Assembly: GCF_002160755.1 (NCBI RefSeq)
Contig: NZ_NFLE01000015.1
Span: 1 to 64,000, forward strand
Direction of reading: 5' to 3'
Length of the DNA stretch: 64,000 nucleotides
Origin: Lachnoclostridium sp. An14
Lineage (GTDB): Bacteria; Bacillota; Clostridia; Lachnospirales; Lachnospiraceae
How positions within the stretch are numbered: position 1 is the first letter of the stretch; every line of letters starts with the position of its first letter. Positions 53,592-62,319 of the stretch are shown piece by piece. Both the position numbers and the translations under genes were made by a program. The notes under the pieces were generated by a model, which searched no databases, was not told the DNA's origin, and was given only the letters and a program-made list of their open reading frames with translations.

Positions 53592-54344
53592 ATGAAAACG
53601 GATAAGATTCTTGCTACACGGACCCACAAGGTAATTTACCAGGTTGGAGACAAGGTTTGGAAGGTTTTTGATACCAATTATCCCAAGACAGACGTGCTCA
53701 ACGAGGCATTAAACCAGGCCAGAGTTGAGGAGACGGGCCTGCCGATCCCGAAGGTGCACGGCGTTACCGTGACTGAGGATGGAAACTGGGCCATCATTTC
53801 CGACTACATTGAGGGGGAGACCTTAGCCGAGAAGATGGCAAAGGAGCCGGAGAACGTAGAGAAGTACATGAAGGAGTTTGTGGAGATCCAGCTGGAGATC
53901 CATGACAAGACCGCTCCCCTGTTAAATAAGATGAAGGACAAAATGAGCGGCCGCATCAACAGCTTAAAGGCTGTAAACGCCACCACCCGCTACGAGTTAA
54001 GCACCCGTCTGGAGAGTATGCCCAAGCATAAGAAGGTGCTCCACGGCGACTTTAACCCCACCAACGTGGTGATTGGACAGGATGGAACGTACTACATTCT
54101 CGACTGGTCCCATGCCACCCAGGGAAACGCGTCTGCTGACGCGGCTACCACCTATCTGCTCCTGACCCTTCAGGATCCGAAACTGGCGGAGATGTACATG
54201 AACCTGTTCTGCGATATGAGCGACACCGCGAAACAGTATGTGCAGAGATGGCTGCCCATCGTGGCTGCCTCCCGTCTGACCAAGGCGATTCCGGAGGAGA
54301 AAGAGCTCCTGGAGAAATGGCTTGACGTGGTAGAGTACGAATAA
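53592..54344 (+). CDS. APH/choline-kinase-like phosphotransferase
   Basis: A 250-residue small-molecule kinase. It has a GNW-type N-lobe (YQVGDKVWKVF), SDYIEGETLAEKM, the catalytic HGDFNPTN and metal-binding ILDWSHA, so it should be active. It follows adhE by 27 bases with its own AAAGGAG and may be co-transcribed. Substrate could be an amino alcohol, a sugar or an aminoglycoside. A LicA-like choline/ethanolamine kinase role for the glycan locus is conceivable but it lies 30 kb away. Confidence 0.75.
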   Translation: MKTDKILATRTHKVIYQVGDKVWKVFDTNYPKTDVLNEALNQARVEETGLPIPKVHGVTVTEDGNWAIISDYIEGETLAEKMAKEPENVEKYMKEFVEIQLEIHDKTAPLLNKMKDKMSGRINSLKAVNATTRYELSTRLESMPKHKKVLHGDFNPTNVVIGQDGTYYILDWSHATQGNASADAATTYLLLTLQDPKLAEMYMNLFCDMSDTAKQYVQRWLPIVAASRLTKAIPEEKELLEKWLDVVEYE

Positions 54345-54380
54345 ATTAGCCTGATTTAAAATCCTACATAGATAAGCAGA

Positions 54381-54416
54381 CCCCGGAGCGCGGCCCGAGA
54401 GGACGCGTTTCCGGGG
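54381..54416 (+). terminator. GC-rich hairpin after the kinase gene
   Basis: CCCCGGA-g-CGCG (from 54381) pairs with CGCG-tt-TCCGGGG (ending 54416). No T-run follows, so termination efficiency is uncertain. Confidence 0.5.
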
Positions 54417-54429
54417 AAACTGTGTTTAT

Positions 54430-54556
54430 GCCGCGGGAAGAAACGGCGTTCCTGTGACACAAAGACCCTCGAAGGCGGCGTGTTTTGCCTGGAGGGAAAT
54501 GGCTGCTGACGCAGCCGCGCTGCGGCGCGTGGATACGTTTCCGCGCGCATTTTTTA
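54430..54556 (+). repeat. Family A modular repeat, copy 7
   Basis: A degenerate 5' palindrome (GGAAGAAACGGCGTTCC) is followed by GTGACACAAAGACC, TGGCTGCTGACGCAGCC (a GGCTGC-TGAC-GCAGCC hairpin), GCGCTGCGGCGCG and a terminal CGCGCGCATTTTTT. It occupies much of the 381 bases between the kinase and nhaC. Downstream, GCGGGAAA is repeated imperfectly (about 54573-54610). Confidence 0.7.
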
Positions 54557-54725
54557 GGGGCTTTAGCTCTGACGCGGGAAAGCGGGAAAGCTGGAAAGCG
54601 GGAAAGAGGGACAGGCCGTTTCCGGCGGGGAACGTCCGCGGCGGGGAGATTTCCGGGCACATAGGAAACCATGCGTCCGGGGAACATCCGCGGGAGGAAA
54701 TTCTGGCAGAAATGAGAGGGAAAAG

Positions 54726-56126
54726 ATGAACGAGACGAAACAGAAAACACTAAATGGCTGGCAGTCGGCGCTGCTGCTGGTCTTTATTATCATATCCGTG
54801 GCGGTATGCGTGGGAATGAAGGTGGGCGGGCCCATGATCGGCCTGTTCTTCTCCTGGCTGATTATATACGGGTTCTGCGTGGTGTTCCGGATTGATTACA
54901 AATACGTAAATCAGGGGGCTTTTGAGGCCCTGAAGGTGGTGCTGCCTACCATGGCCATCCTTATGGCCATCGGCGTGCTCATTGGCTCCTGGATGCAGTC
55001 GGGAACCATACCGACCATTATTGTGTACGGCTTAAAGGCCATTAACCCCACCTTCCTGCTCACCTTTACGCTGCTGTTTACGGCAGTGCTCAGCATGGTG
55101 ACCGGCACCTCCTACGGCTCCGCGGGCAGCGCGGGAGTGGCGATGATGGCCATTGGAAACGCCATGGGATTAAATCCCGGCATGGTGGCGGGGGCGGTGA
55201 TCTGCGGCGCCATGTTTGGAGACAAGCTGAGCCCATTTTCTGATACGACGAACCTGGCTCCTGCGGTGGCGGGGGCGAAACTGGGAGATCACGTAAAGAG
55301 TATGCTGTGGACCACGGTGCCGCCTATGGTGATCAGCATTGTGATCTTTACGGTATTGGGAATCAGTCAGACCAGCGGCGGCTACGATCCCGGCGATCTG
55401 AACGTGTATGTGGACTACCTGGAGGGGAGTTTCCATATCGGGCTTGTCACCCTGCTGCCGGCGGCGCTTATCATTGTGCTGTTGTTATTCCGGGTGGGGG
55501 CCTTTGAGGCCCTGGGAATCGGCGCTGTGGCCGGAGCGGCGGTGGCCATGGCAGTGCAGGGAAATTCCCTTCGGTCCGTGCTCAGCGTGGCCTATAACGG
55601 CTTTTCCAGCGATACGGACATCGCCGTGTTAAAGGCCATTTTAAACCGCGGCGGAATGAGCAGTATGCTTCAGTACGTGGCCATCATCACCTTCGCCGTG
55701 GGAATGGGCGGAATGTTAGACCGGTTGGGCGTGCTGGACAAGGTGCTGTCCCTGTTTACCAAGCGGATCCGCAGCGACGGCTCCCTGGTGCTGGCGACCC
55801 TGCTGGTGGGCTATGTGACCAGCCTGGTGAGTTCCTCCAGCCCCATGTCCCATGTGCTCACGGGACGGCTGATGCTGCCTCTCTTTCAGGAGAGGAACAT
55901 CGAGCCCAGAATCCTTTCCCGCTGCCTGGAGGACAGCGGCACGCTGGCAGGCCCCATGATTCCCTGGCACGGGTACGGGATCTATATGGCCGGCACCCTG
56001 GGAGTGGCCTGGTCCCAGTACATCCTCTTTGTGCCGCTTTTGTGGCTGACGCCTCTGTTTTCCATTTTTTACGGATTTACGGGGATTTCCATTCTCCATA
56101 CCACGGACGGCAGGAAGGGGAAATAG
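54726..56126 (+). CDS. nhaC: Na+/H+ antiporter, NhaC family
   Basis: A 466-residue, about 11-12 helix transporter. MVTGTSYGSAGSAGVAMM and GDKLSPFSDTTNLAP are diagnostic for NhaC. It exchanges Na+ for H+ and may work with the Na+-coupled importers in this window. GAGAGGGAAAAG precedes the start. Confidence 0.92.
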   Translation: MNETKQKTLNGWQSALLLVFIIISVAVCVGMKVGGPMIGLFFSWLIIYGFCVVFRIDYKYVNQGAFEALKVVLPTMAILMAIGVLIGSWMQSGTIPTIIVYGLKAINPTFLLTFTLLFTAVLSMVTGTSYGSAGSAGVAMMAIGNAMGLNPGMVAGAVICGAMFGDKLSPFSDTTNLAPAVAGAKLGDHVKSMLWTTVPPMVISIVIFTVLGISQTSGGYDPGDLNVYVDYLEGSFHIGLVTLLPAALIIVLLLFRVGAFEALGIGAVAGAAVAMAVQGNSLRSVLSVAYNGFSSDTDIAVLKAILNRGGMSSMLQYVAIITFAVGMGGMLDRLGVLDKVLSLFTKRIRSDGSLVLATLLVGYVTSLVSSSSPMSHVLTGRLMLPLFQERNIEPRILSRCLEDSGTLAGPMIPWHGYGIYMAGTLGVAWSQYILFVPLLWLTPLFSIFYGFTGISILHTTDGRKGK

Positions 56127-56139
56127 GGGAACGGATGAG

Positions 56140-56190
56140 AAAAAGGAGCCGCGCCTCCGGGAAGAAATTCCTGGGGCGCGGCTCCTTTTT
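56140..56190. terminator. Bidirectional terminator between nhaC and the M20 peptidase gene
   Basis: A 16-bp perfect stem, AAAAAGGAGCCGCGCC (56140-56155) with GGCGCGGCTCCTTTTT (56175-56190). A-run and T-run flanks allow use by both convergent genes. Confidence 0.92.
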
Positions 56191-56219
56191 CGCTGTCTTT
56201 TAAATAATGATTTTGCGGG

Positions 56220-57407
56220 TTACCGGAATTTTTTCTGGTTTTCTGTGAATTCCGCTTTTACCGCATCCATGAGGGACGGATCCTGGATCAGGTCCAGGGC
56301 GGCCCCGGCGATGGATTTGGCGCCGTAGATCACGCAGTTGTGGGCATCCTCCGTCTTTCCGGCGTCAATGAACTCCTGGGAGTGGGAGGAAGTGCCTTCC
56401 GGCACGAAGGCCACCCGGATACAGGAGCCGGGAACCTCGTACATCACGTTTCCAAAGTCGGTGGAGCCGGTGCGCTCACGGGGTGGGGAAAGCCTGGGGG
56501 CTCCGGCCAGCCTGGCGTTCTCCATAAGGAGCTCGTTGAGCTTTAACACCGGGATCTTGTTGTAGTAGTCAGAGGTCTGTTCCACCTCGTAGGTCACCCC
56601 TGCGATGAGGGCAGCTCCCTTGATGATGTCGTGGAAACGGGCCACCACCTTCTCTAAGTTGCTCTTTGAGAAGGAACGGAGGTGGAATTTTCCTACTGCC
56701 TCCACGGGAACCACGTTGGCGGGGCCGGGCAGCTGGCTCACGGTGTAGTGCATTCTGGTGTCGTCCGGAACGTGCTCTCTTAAAAACTCAATGCCGTTGA
56801 AGGCGATGAGCAGAGCGTCAAAGGCGCTACGGCCCTGCTCCGGCGCCAGGGCCGCGTGGGCCCGTTTGCCGTGGAAGGTGACTTTAAAGGACTGGTCCGC
56901 CAGGCATTTTACGTCGGTGCAGGTGGTGGGGGAGCCGTGCATCATGAAGGCCACGTCGATGTCGTGGAAACAGCCGTTTTTAATCATGGTGCATTTGGCC
57001 CCCTTCGTCTCCTCTGCCGGGGTACCGTAGACCACCAGGCGGTAAGGGAGACCGGTGCAGGTTTCCTTGATGGCGACGGCAGCGCCTAAGCAGGCCGGGC
57101 CCTGCATATGGTGGCCGCAGCCGTGGCCTAAGCCGATGAGGGCATCATACTCGCAGAGGATGCCGATGGAGGGCATATATGTCCCGTCCGCAGCGTCTCC
57201 TTTGTTCTCGTATACGGCCCGGAAGGCGGTTTCGTAGCCGCCTACGCCCATTTCCACGGTAAAGCCGTTTTCTTTCAGGTAATCGGTAAGGAGCTTTGCC
57301 GCCTCATATTCTTTTCCGTCGTACTCCGGATGGTCGAAGATGTAGTCGGCCATTCCCGTGAGGGTTTCCCGTTTTTCGTCGATGTTTTGAAATAATGCGT
57401 CTTTCAT
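56220..57407 (-). CDS. M20-family amidohydrolase (AbgB/PgdA-type)
   Basis: A 395-residue M20 metallopeptidase. Motifs include ILCEYDALIGLGHGCGHH, TPAEETKGAK and the dimerisation domain around MMHGSPTT. It resembles p-aminobenzoyl-glutamate hydrolase subunits and other aminoacylases that cleave N-acyl amino acids. It is 34 bases downstream of the transporter gene, so the transported compound is the likely substrate. Confidence 0.88.
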   Translation of the reverse strand: MKDALFQNIDEKRETLTGMADYIFDHPEYDGKEYEAAKLLTDYLKENGFTVEMGVGGYETAFRAVYENKGDAADGTYMPSIGILCEYDALIGLGHGCGHHMQGPACLGAAVAIKETCTGLPYRLVVYGTPAEETKGAKCTMIKNGCFHDIDVAFMMHGSPTTCTDVKCLADQSFKVTFHGKRAHAALAPEQGRSAFDALLIAFNGIEFLREHVPDDTRMHYTVSQLPGPANVVPVEAVGKFHLRSFSKSNLEKVVARFHDIIKGAALIAGVTYEVEQTSDYYNKIPVLKLNELLMENARLAGAPRLSPPRERTGSTDFGNVMYEVPGSCIRVAFVPEGTSSHSQEFIDAGKTEDAHNCVIYGAKSIAGAALDLIQDPSLMDAVKAEFTENQKKFR

Positions 57408-57441
57408 ACAGGATCCGTCCTTTCCTTATGGAGTGATAGGG

Positions 57442-58839
57442 TTACATTGGCCCGAAGTTGATGGCCTGGGCGATATAGGTCATAATGCAGGCGGTCACAG
57501 CCCAGATTAAGAACAGTTTCCACATGAATTTCATCCAGCGGTCGTAGGGGATGTTTACGGCGCTGATAATGCCCATGAGGGCGGTGGAGTGGGGCAGGAT
57601 GTAGTTACAGAAACCGTCGCCGAAGTTGAAGGCCAGGACGGTGGTCTGTCTGGTGATTCCCAGAAGGTCGGAAAGGGGCACCATGATGGGCATTACTGCC
57701 GCTGCCTGTCCGCTGCCGGATACCACTACGAAGTTAATCAGGGTGTTGGCGATGTACATAGCGGGTGCCATGAGCACGCTGGGGGTGTGGGACAGCACGG
57801 ATGCCAGCCCGTGAACGACGGTGTCCACGATGTTTCCGGCGTTCATAATGTTGGCGATGGTGGTCGCCAGTCCGATGATCATGGCGGCGGTCAGCATCTT
57901 TTTGCAGCCTTCCACGAAAAGCTTGGAAATGTCGGACGGGGATCTTCCGTCGATAAAGCCGACCACAACGCCCAGTCCGATGAAGGTGGCGGCAATCTCA
58001 GGCATATCCCAGCCGTGCTGGATGCTGCCGTATACGATGCCGGCCAGGGCGATGATCAGGGCCGCGATGATGAGGACTTTTCTGGCGCTTAAGGCTCCGA
58101 AGGAGTCGATGTCCAGATTCTTCTGCTCGTTCTGCTGGTCCAGATCATACATGGGGCTTAAGGACGGTGTTTTGCGGATCCGAAGGGCATAGCGCACCAG
58201 ATAGATGTTGGTAACCACCAGGAATACCACAAAGCAGACGGAGCGGTAGCCGATACCGGAGAAGGTGGGCAGCTCCGCGATTTTCTGCGCCACTACGGTG
58301 GTGCTGGGGTTTAAGGTACCGGTGGAAAAGCCCACGGCTCCGCCCAGCAGGATGATGGCCGCTCCGGTGATGGAGTCCAGGCCCATGGCCAGGGTGATCA
58401 TGACTAGCACCGGCGCGAAGGCGATAAACTGGTTTACACCCTGTGTGGTGCAGATCAGCGCGAAGATGGTAGTCATAATCGGCAGGAAGATGTAGAGCCG
58501 GTTCTGGAAGATCTTTGCCACCTTTGCCACGGTGGAGTGGAGAGCGCCGGACTTGCTGATCAGGTCAAAGGCGCCGCCGGAGAACAGGATGACTAACATC
58601 AGGTCGATTCGGCTGCACATGGCGTTTACGATGAACAGCGGAATCAGCAGCGGGTTCACGGGAGTGCGGTCGATGTAGGAGAACTGTGCCGGGTCGATGA
58701 CCGTGGCCCCCGCGGCATTTTCATATCTCACGTATTTGCCCGCCGGGATGAGCCAGGTCATCAGCGTGGCGATGAGGACGATGAAAATGATGATCACGAA
58801 GGTGTGAGGCATTTTGAAAGCCTTTTTGGGTTTACTCAT
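57442..58839 (-). CDS. YfcC-family anion/dipeptide-like transporter
   Basis: A 465-residue membrane protein of the YfcC/C4-dicarboxylate (DcuC-like) group: N-terminal FKMPHTFVIIIFIVLIATLMTWLIPAG in parts, then VNQFIAFAPVLVMI and the duplicated VSGSGQAAAVMPIMVPL. It probably imports the amidated substrate of the M20 hydrolase. AAAGGAGG lies before ATG 58839. Confidence 0.85.
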   Translation of the reverse strand: MSKPKKAFKMPHTFVIIIFIVLIATLMTWLIPAGKYVRYENAAGATVIDPAQFSYIDRTPVNPLLIPLFIVNAMCSRIDLMLVILFSGGAFDLISKSGALHSTVAKVAKIFQNRLYIFLPIMTTIFALICTTQGVNQFIAFAPVLVMITLAMGLDSITGAAIILLGGAVGFSTGTLNPSTTVVAQKIAELPTFSGIGYRSVCFVVFLVVTNIYLVRYALRIRKTPSLSPMYDLDQQNEQKNLDIDSFGALSARKVLIIAALIIALAGIVYGSIQHGWDMPEIAATFIGLGVVVGFIDGRSPSDISKLFVEGCKKMLTAAMIIGLATTIANIMNAGNIVDTVVHGLASVLSHTPSVLMAPAMYIANTLINFVVVSGSGQAAAVMPIMVPLSDLLGITRQTTVLAFNFGDGFCNYILPHSTALMGIISAVNIPYDRWMKFMWKLFLIWAVTACIMTYIAQAINFGPM

Positions 58840-58862
58840 ACGAAATCCCTCCTTTAAAAATG

Positions 58863-58900
58863 ATTGTATAATTATACAATAAAATGAGAAGGAAAAACAA
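58863..58900 (-). promoter_or_regulatory. Promoter and 18-bp palindromic operator of the YfcC-M20 operon
   Basis: On the minus strand, TTGTTT (58895-58900), an 18-base spacer and TATAAT (58871-58876). The -10 lies in the perfect 18-bp palindrome ATTGTATAATTATACAAT (58863-58880), so a bound repressor would block RNA polymerase. Confidence 0.7.
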
Positions 58901-58916
58901 TTTATTAAACTTATGA

Positions 58917-59852
58917 TCAGTATAAGTTGTAGTGATAGAAATTCCGTCCCCGCTCTAAGAGCATATCAATCATCCGCTGCATATATCCGGCAATGGGCAT
59001 ACTGCGGCGGTGGGTGAGCAGCAGGTCCATGGAGGTTTTGCACCCGGAAATGCCGTAGTAATTTACTCCTTTGCTGTACTTCATGTGGTAGGCGTAGCCT
59101 TCCCGGTTAAAGCCGATTCCCAGGCCTTCCGCCACCATCTGCATGGCGGTTTCGATACTGCGGATCTCCCGGATTTTGCCGGGGGTGACGCCCTTTTCCG
59201 CCAGGAGCCGGTCGGCGTCCTTGCGGATACTCTGGACAGGCTGCTGGAGAATGAGGGTTTCCCCCTGGAGATTTTCCAGGTCCAGATAGCGGTGGGGAGA
59301 GCCGGGGACATAGACGGCCTTTTCATTGATGGGGTGGTATCTGGGGACGGCGATGAGCAGCTCCTCCCTCAGCAGGGGGTAGGAAACCATGGACGGATCG
59401 GCCTCGTGGGCGTTGCAGAGGAGCAGATCCAGCTCAAAATGCTGGTTTTTGTACTCCAGAAAGTCCATGGTGCCTTCCTCCAGGATCACTTCCACCTTGG
59501 GAAACTCCCGCTCGTAGGCGGCAATGACGGGAGGCAGCAGCCAGGGGGCCCGCCGGATCTGGACGCCGATGCGGATGCGCCCACTGTAATTTCCCGTGAT
59601 TTCCTTAAGCTCCTCGTCAAACTCCTGCTCCAGGCGCAGCATGGCCCAGGCCTTTTCCACATACCGCTCGCCGGCGTAGGTGAGAATAAACTGTTTTCCC
59701 GCCCGCTCAAAAAGCGGAGTGCCCAAGTTTTTCTCCAGGTTGTTGATGTAGATGCTGAGGGCGGGCTGGGAAATATAGAGGCTGGCGGCGGCCTTTGTAA
59801 TGTTTCCGTATTTTGCCAGGGTGCAGACGTACTGCTGTTCTTTCAGATTCAT
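58917..59852 (-). CDS. LysR-family transcriptional regulator
   Basis: A 311-residue LysR protein: helix-turn-helix in residues 1-60 (GNITKAAASLYISQPALS, INNLEKNLGTPLFER) and an effector-binding domain. ATG 59852 follows AAAGGAGG; the upstream frame is not family-like. It lies just upstream of and in the same direction as the transporter/M20 operon and probably controls it. Confidence 0.92.
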   Translation of the reverse strand: MNLKEQQYVCTLAKYGNITKAAASLYISQPALSIYINNLEKNLGTPLFERAGKQFILTYAGERYVEKAWAMLRLEQEFDEELKEITGNYSGRIRIGVQIRRAPWLLPPVIAAYEREFPKVEVILEEGTMDFLEYKNQHFELDLLLCNAHEADPSMVSYPLLREELLIAVPRYHPINEKAVYVPGSPHRYLDLENLQGETLILQQPVQSIRKDADRLLAEKGVTPGKIREIRSIETAMQMVAEGLGIGFNREGYAYHMKYSKGVNYYGISGCKTSMDLLLTHRRSMPIAGYMQRMIDMLLERGRNFYHYNLY

Positions 59853-59889
59853 GGGGCCCCTCCTTTGCGTTTGTTCCGTTTTTACACCA

Positions 59890-59956
59890 TGGGAAACCGG
59901 CATTCAGGAGTTTCCGGCATCCCGTGATGGAAATATCTCCGGCGCGGGATCGCGCC
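59890..59956 (+). repeat. Family A-like palindromes upstream of the LysR gene
   Basis: GGGAAAC (from 59890) pairs with GTTTCC, and GGCGCG-ggat-CGCGCC follows, preceded by ATCTCCGGCG. The order palindrome, CTCCGGCG, hairpin is that of the second unit at 49.7 kb. Confidence 0.45.
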
Positions 59957-59973
59957 GCGGCGTGTTCTTTGTT

Positions 59974-60064
59974 AGATGTTGGGGTTAAAAGGTATTTTGA
60001 CCCCTTTGATACCGGATTGCTCCGCACTACGTATTCATGTTTTGACCTTTTGACCCTGGTATCT
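59974..60064 (-). repeat. Family B repeat, copy 2 (inverted)
   Basis: The minus strand reads AGATACCAGGGTCAAAAGG at 60064 and ends ATACCTTTTAACCCCAACATCT at 59974, the same termini as copy 1 at 12262-12365. The middle differs. It sits between divergent LysR and ZIP genes. Confidence 0.7.
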
Positions 60065-60224
60065 TTATTATATTATTGTAGCATAAATGGACTATTTAGA
60101 AAACTTATGAATATGAAAAAAATAATAAATAATATTTTGGAATACCAGGTGACGAAACGGGGAAAGTCTGATAGGATAGAATAGAAACCGCTTTTTGAAA
60201 ATCCGATGGTTGAAAGGAGAATTT

Positions 60225-61001
60225 ATGAATACATTTTTGGGAATTATGATTCCTTTTGTGGGAACCGCGGCTGGGGCGGGATGCGTGTTCTTTATGAAAA
60301 ACCAGATCCGGCCCCGGGTACAGAAGATGCTTTTAGGCTTTGCCTCCGGGGTCATGGTGGCGGCGTCTGTGTGGTCCCTGCTCATTCCGGCTATGGATAT
60401 GTCAGAGGGCCTTGGAAAGCTGGCGTTTCTGCCGGCTGCGGTGGGATTTCTGCTGGGAATTCTGTTTCTGCTTTTGATGGACCGGCTGGTGCCCCATCTG
60501 CACATGGATCACGATGAGCCGGAGGGACTGCGTAGCGACTGGAAAAAGACCACGATGCTGGTGCTGGCAGTGACTTTGCACAACATTCCGGAGGGAATGG
60601 CCGTGGGAGTGGTGTTTGCCGGGATGCTGCAGGGGCAGGAGCTCATTACCCTGACGGGGGCCTTTGCCCTCTCCCTGGGAATCGCCATCCAGAACTTCCC
60701 GGAGGGCGCCATTATTTCCCTGCCTCTGCGGACGGAAGGGTTCAGCAAGCAGAAAGCCTTTCTCTACGGGGCGGCCTCCGGAATCGTGGAGCCTATGGGA
60801 GCGGCTCTGACGGTGGTTTTATCCGCCTATATCACACCGGCTCTGCCCTATCTCTTAGCGTTCGCGGCCGGGGCCATGATCTATGTGGTGGTGGAGGAGC
60901 TGATCCCGGAATCCGCCGAGGGAGAACATTCCAACATCGGGACTATCGGGTTCGCGGTGGGATTTGTGATTATGATGATTTTAGATGTGGCTCTGGGGTA
61001 G
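60225..61001 (+). CDS. ZIP-family metal transporter
   Basis: A 258-residue, eight-helix ZIP protein: LGIMIPFVGTAAGAGC, the metal-binding TLHNIPEGMAVG in helix 4 and NFPEGAIISLPL in helix 5 are intact. A variable loop (DHDEPEGLRS) lacks a long His tract. It imports Zn2+ or another divalent cation. AAAGGAGA precedes ATG 60225. Confidence 0.92.
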   Translation: MNTFLGIMIPFVGTAAGAGCVFFMKNQIRPRVQKMLLGFASGVMVAASVWSLLIPAMDMSEGLGKLAFLPAAVGFLLGILFLLLMDRLVPHLHMDHDEPEGLRSDWKKTTMLVLAVTLHNIPEGMAVGVVFAGMLQGQELITLTGAFALSLGIAIQNFPEGAIISLPLRTEGFSKQKAFLYGAASGIVEPMGAALTVVLSAYITPALPYLLAFAAGAMIYVVVEELIPESAEGEHSNIGTIGFAVGFVIMMILDVALG

Positions 61002-61019
61002 GAAACCTGTAAAGGAGCC

Positions 61020-61127
61020 AGAAGACCGCGGGCCGGGGCGCAAAAGGACGCCGGGAGCGGACGGTCTTTTGCCGGAACGGATGCCGGTGCTGCCAGACGA
61101 AGGGGCGGCGCCGGCATCCGTTTTTTG
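61020..61127 (+). terminator. Two terminators after the ZIP gene
   Basis: AAGACCG pairs with CGGTCTT followed by TT (about 61023-61062). A second stem, CGGATGCCGG with CCGGCATCCG and TTTTTT, follows (about 61078-61126). Confidence 0.8.
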
Positions 61128-61385
61128 TGCATAGGAGACAGAGGCGCTTATGGCGAAAAAGTTTCCGGCGGGAGACGCACTCTGCGCAAAGGGGTATGAC
61201 TGCTGGCGCAGCCGCGCTCCGGCGCGGGTGTGCGTTGCTTTGCACACTTTTTGTGTATAGGAGACAGCGATGCTTATGACGAAAAAGCCTCCGGCGGGAG
61301 ACGCGCTCCGCGCAGAGAAAACTGGCTGCTGCCCCACTCCGTGTACCGGAAACAGCCACCCGGCGCCGCCCCGCGCGCGTTTTAC
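61127..61385 (+). repeat. Family A modular repeat, copies 8 and 9 in tandem
   Basis: Unit 1 (61127-61252) is the fullest copy: GTGCATAGGAGACAG, GCTTATGGCG, AAAAGTTTCCGGCGGGAGACGC in parts, then TGCTGGCGCAG, the core GCAGCCGCGCTCCGGCGC, and a GTGTGCG/TGCACAC arm with TTTTT. Unit 2 restarts at 61253 with about 10 differences in the first 65 bases and degenerates after GGCTGCTG. The offset is 126 bases. It lies between convergent genes. Confidence 0.8.
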
Positions 61386-62281
61386 ACGGAATACCGCTCA
61401 TGAAACAGCCGCCCCAGCTCTTTTGCCGCCCGCGACCGGTAGCCGTCCGGGTATACCAGGGCCAGGTCGATGAATTCGCCCTCCGGCCCGATGGACAAAA
61501 GGACCGTATCCGGGTTTTCCCGGACGCAGGTGCGGTAGGTGAACGCCAGGCCGATGCCCTCCCTGGCCATGGCCGCGGCGAAAAAGGCGGTGATGCGGTC
61601 GTTGTAGACAATGGGGGTGACACCGGCCCTGGCAAAAGCCTGGCGGCCCCGGTCTCCCAGGATGGTATTTTTGGGGCTTAAGATAAATTCATATTCCGCC
61701 GTGTCCGCCAAATCAATGAACAGGCGGCCGGATTCCGACTGTTTGGCCGCGATGAGGATGGGATGGCTCTTGTGAGCGATGATGCAGATCTCGTCCCGCA
61801 GCAAAATATCCACTTTATAATTCAGTTTCCACATGGGAAGGGCCACCAGGGCCATATCCAATGTCCCGTCTAAAAGTTTCTGTTCCAATTCCACGCTGTT
61901 TTCCTCGTGAATATTTACGGTAATGCCGGGGTATAGCTGTTTGAAACGGCGCAGCACCGCCGGCAGCAGGTACGTCCCGCGAAAGGCGCTGATGCCCAGC
62001 TCCAGCGTCCCGCTTTTCAGGTTTTCAATATCGGAAATCTGATCCTGGATCCGCTTATAATGGGAGAGAAACTGCTGTCCCTGTTCCACCAAAAGCCGGC
62101 CGGAGGCGGTGGGACGCATTCCGGTGGAGGTGCGCACAAACAGTTTTGCCCCCAGCTCCCCCTCGTACTGCTTTAAAAATTCGCTCAGGCTGGACTGAGC
62201 CATAAACAGCCGCTCCGCCGCCCTGGAGATGCTCCCTTCCTCCGCGATGGCGATAATGTATATAAACTCTTTTAAAAGCAT
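61382..62281 (-). CDS. LysR-family transcriptional regulator
   Basis: A 299-residue LysR protein with helix-turn-helix residues EGSISRAAERLFMAQSSLSEFLK, in parts, and a typical effector domain. ATG 62281 follows GGGGGAG; an in-frame GTG at 62299 lies inside that site. It is divergent from the DUF6282-type gene and probably regulates it. Confidence 0.92.
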   Translation of the reverse strand: MLLKEFIYIIAIAEEGSISRAAERLFMAQSSLSEFLKQYEGELGAKLFVRTSTGMRPTASGRLLVEQGQQFLSHYKRIQDQISDIENLKSGTLELGISAFRGTYLLPAVLRRFKQLYPGITVNIHEENSVELEQKLLDGTLDMALVALPMWKLNYKVDILLRDEICIIAHKSHPILIAAKQSESGRLFIDLADTAEYEFILSPKNTILGDRGRQAFARAGVTPIVYNDRITAFFAAAMAREGIGLAFTYRTCVRENPDTVLLSIGPEGEFIDLALVYPDGYRSRAAKELGRLFHERYSV

Positions 62282-62304
62282 AAAGCTCCCCCTTTTCACA
62301 AGTT

Positions 62305-62319
62305 ATCGGTTTTTCCGAT
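62305..62319. promoter_or_regulatory. Candidate LysR-type operator (T-N11-A)
   Basis: ATCGG-TTTTT-CCGAT, a perfect inverted repeat containing the T-N11-A pattern, 24 bases before the LysR start and in the region shared with the divergent DUF6282 gene. Confidence 0.6.
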
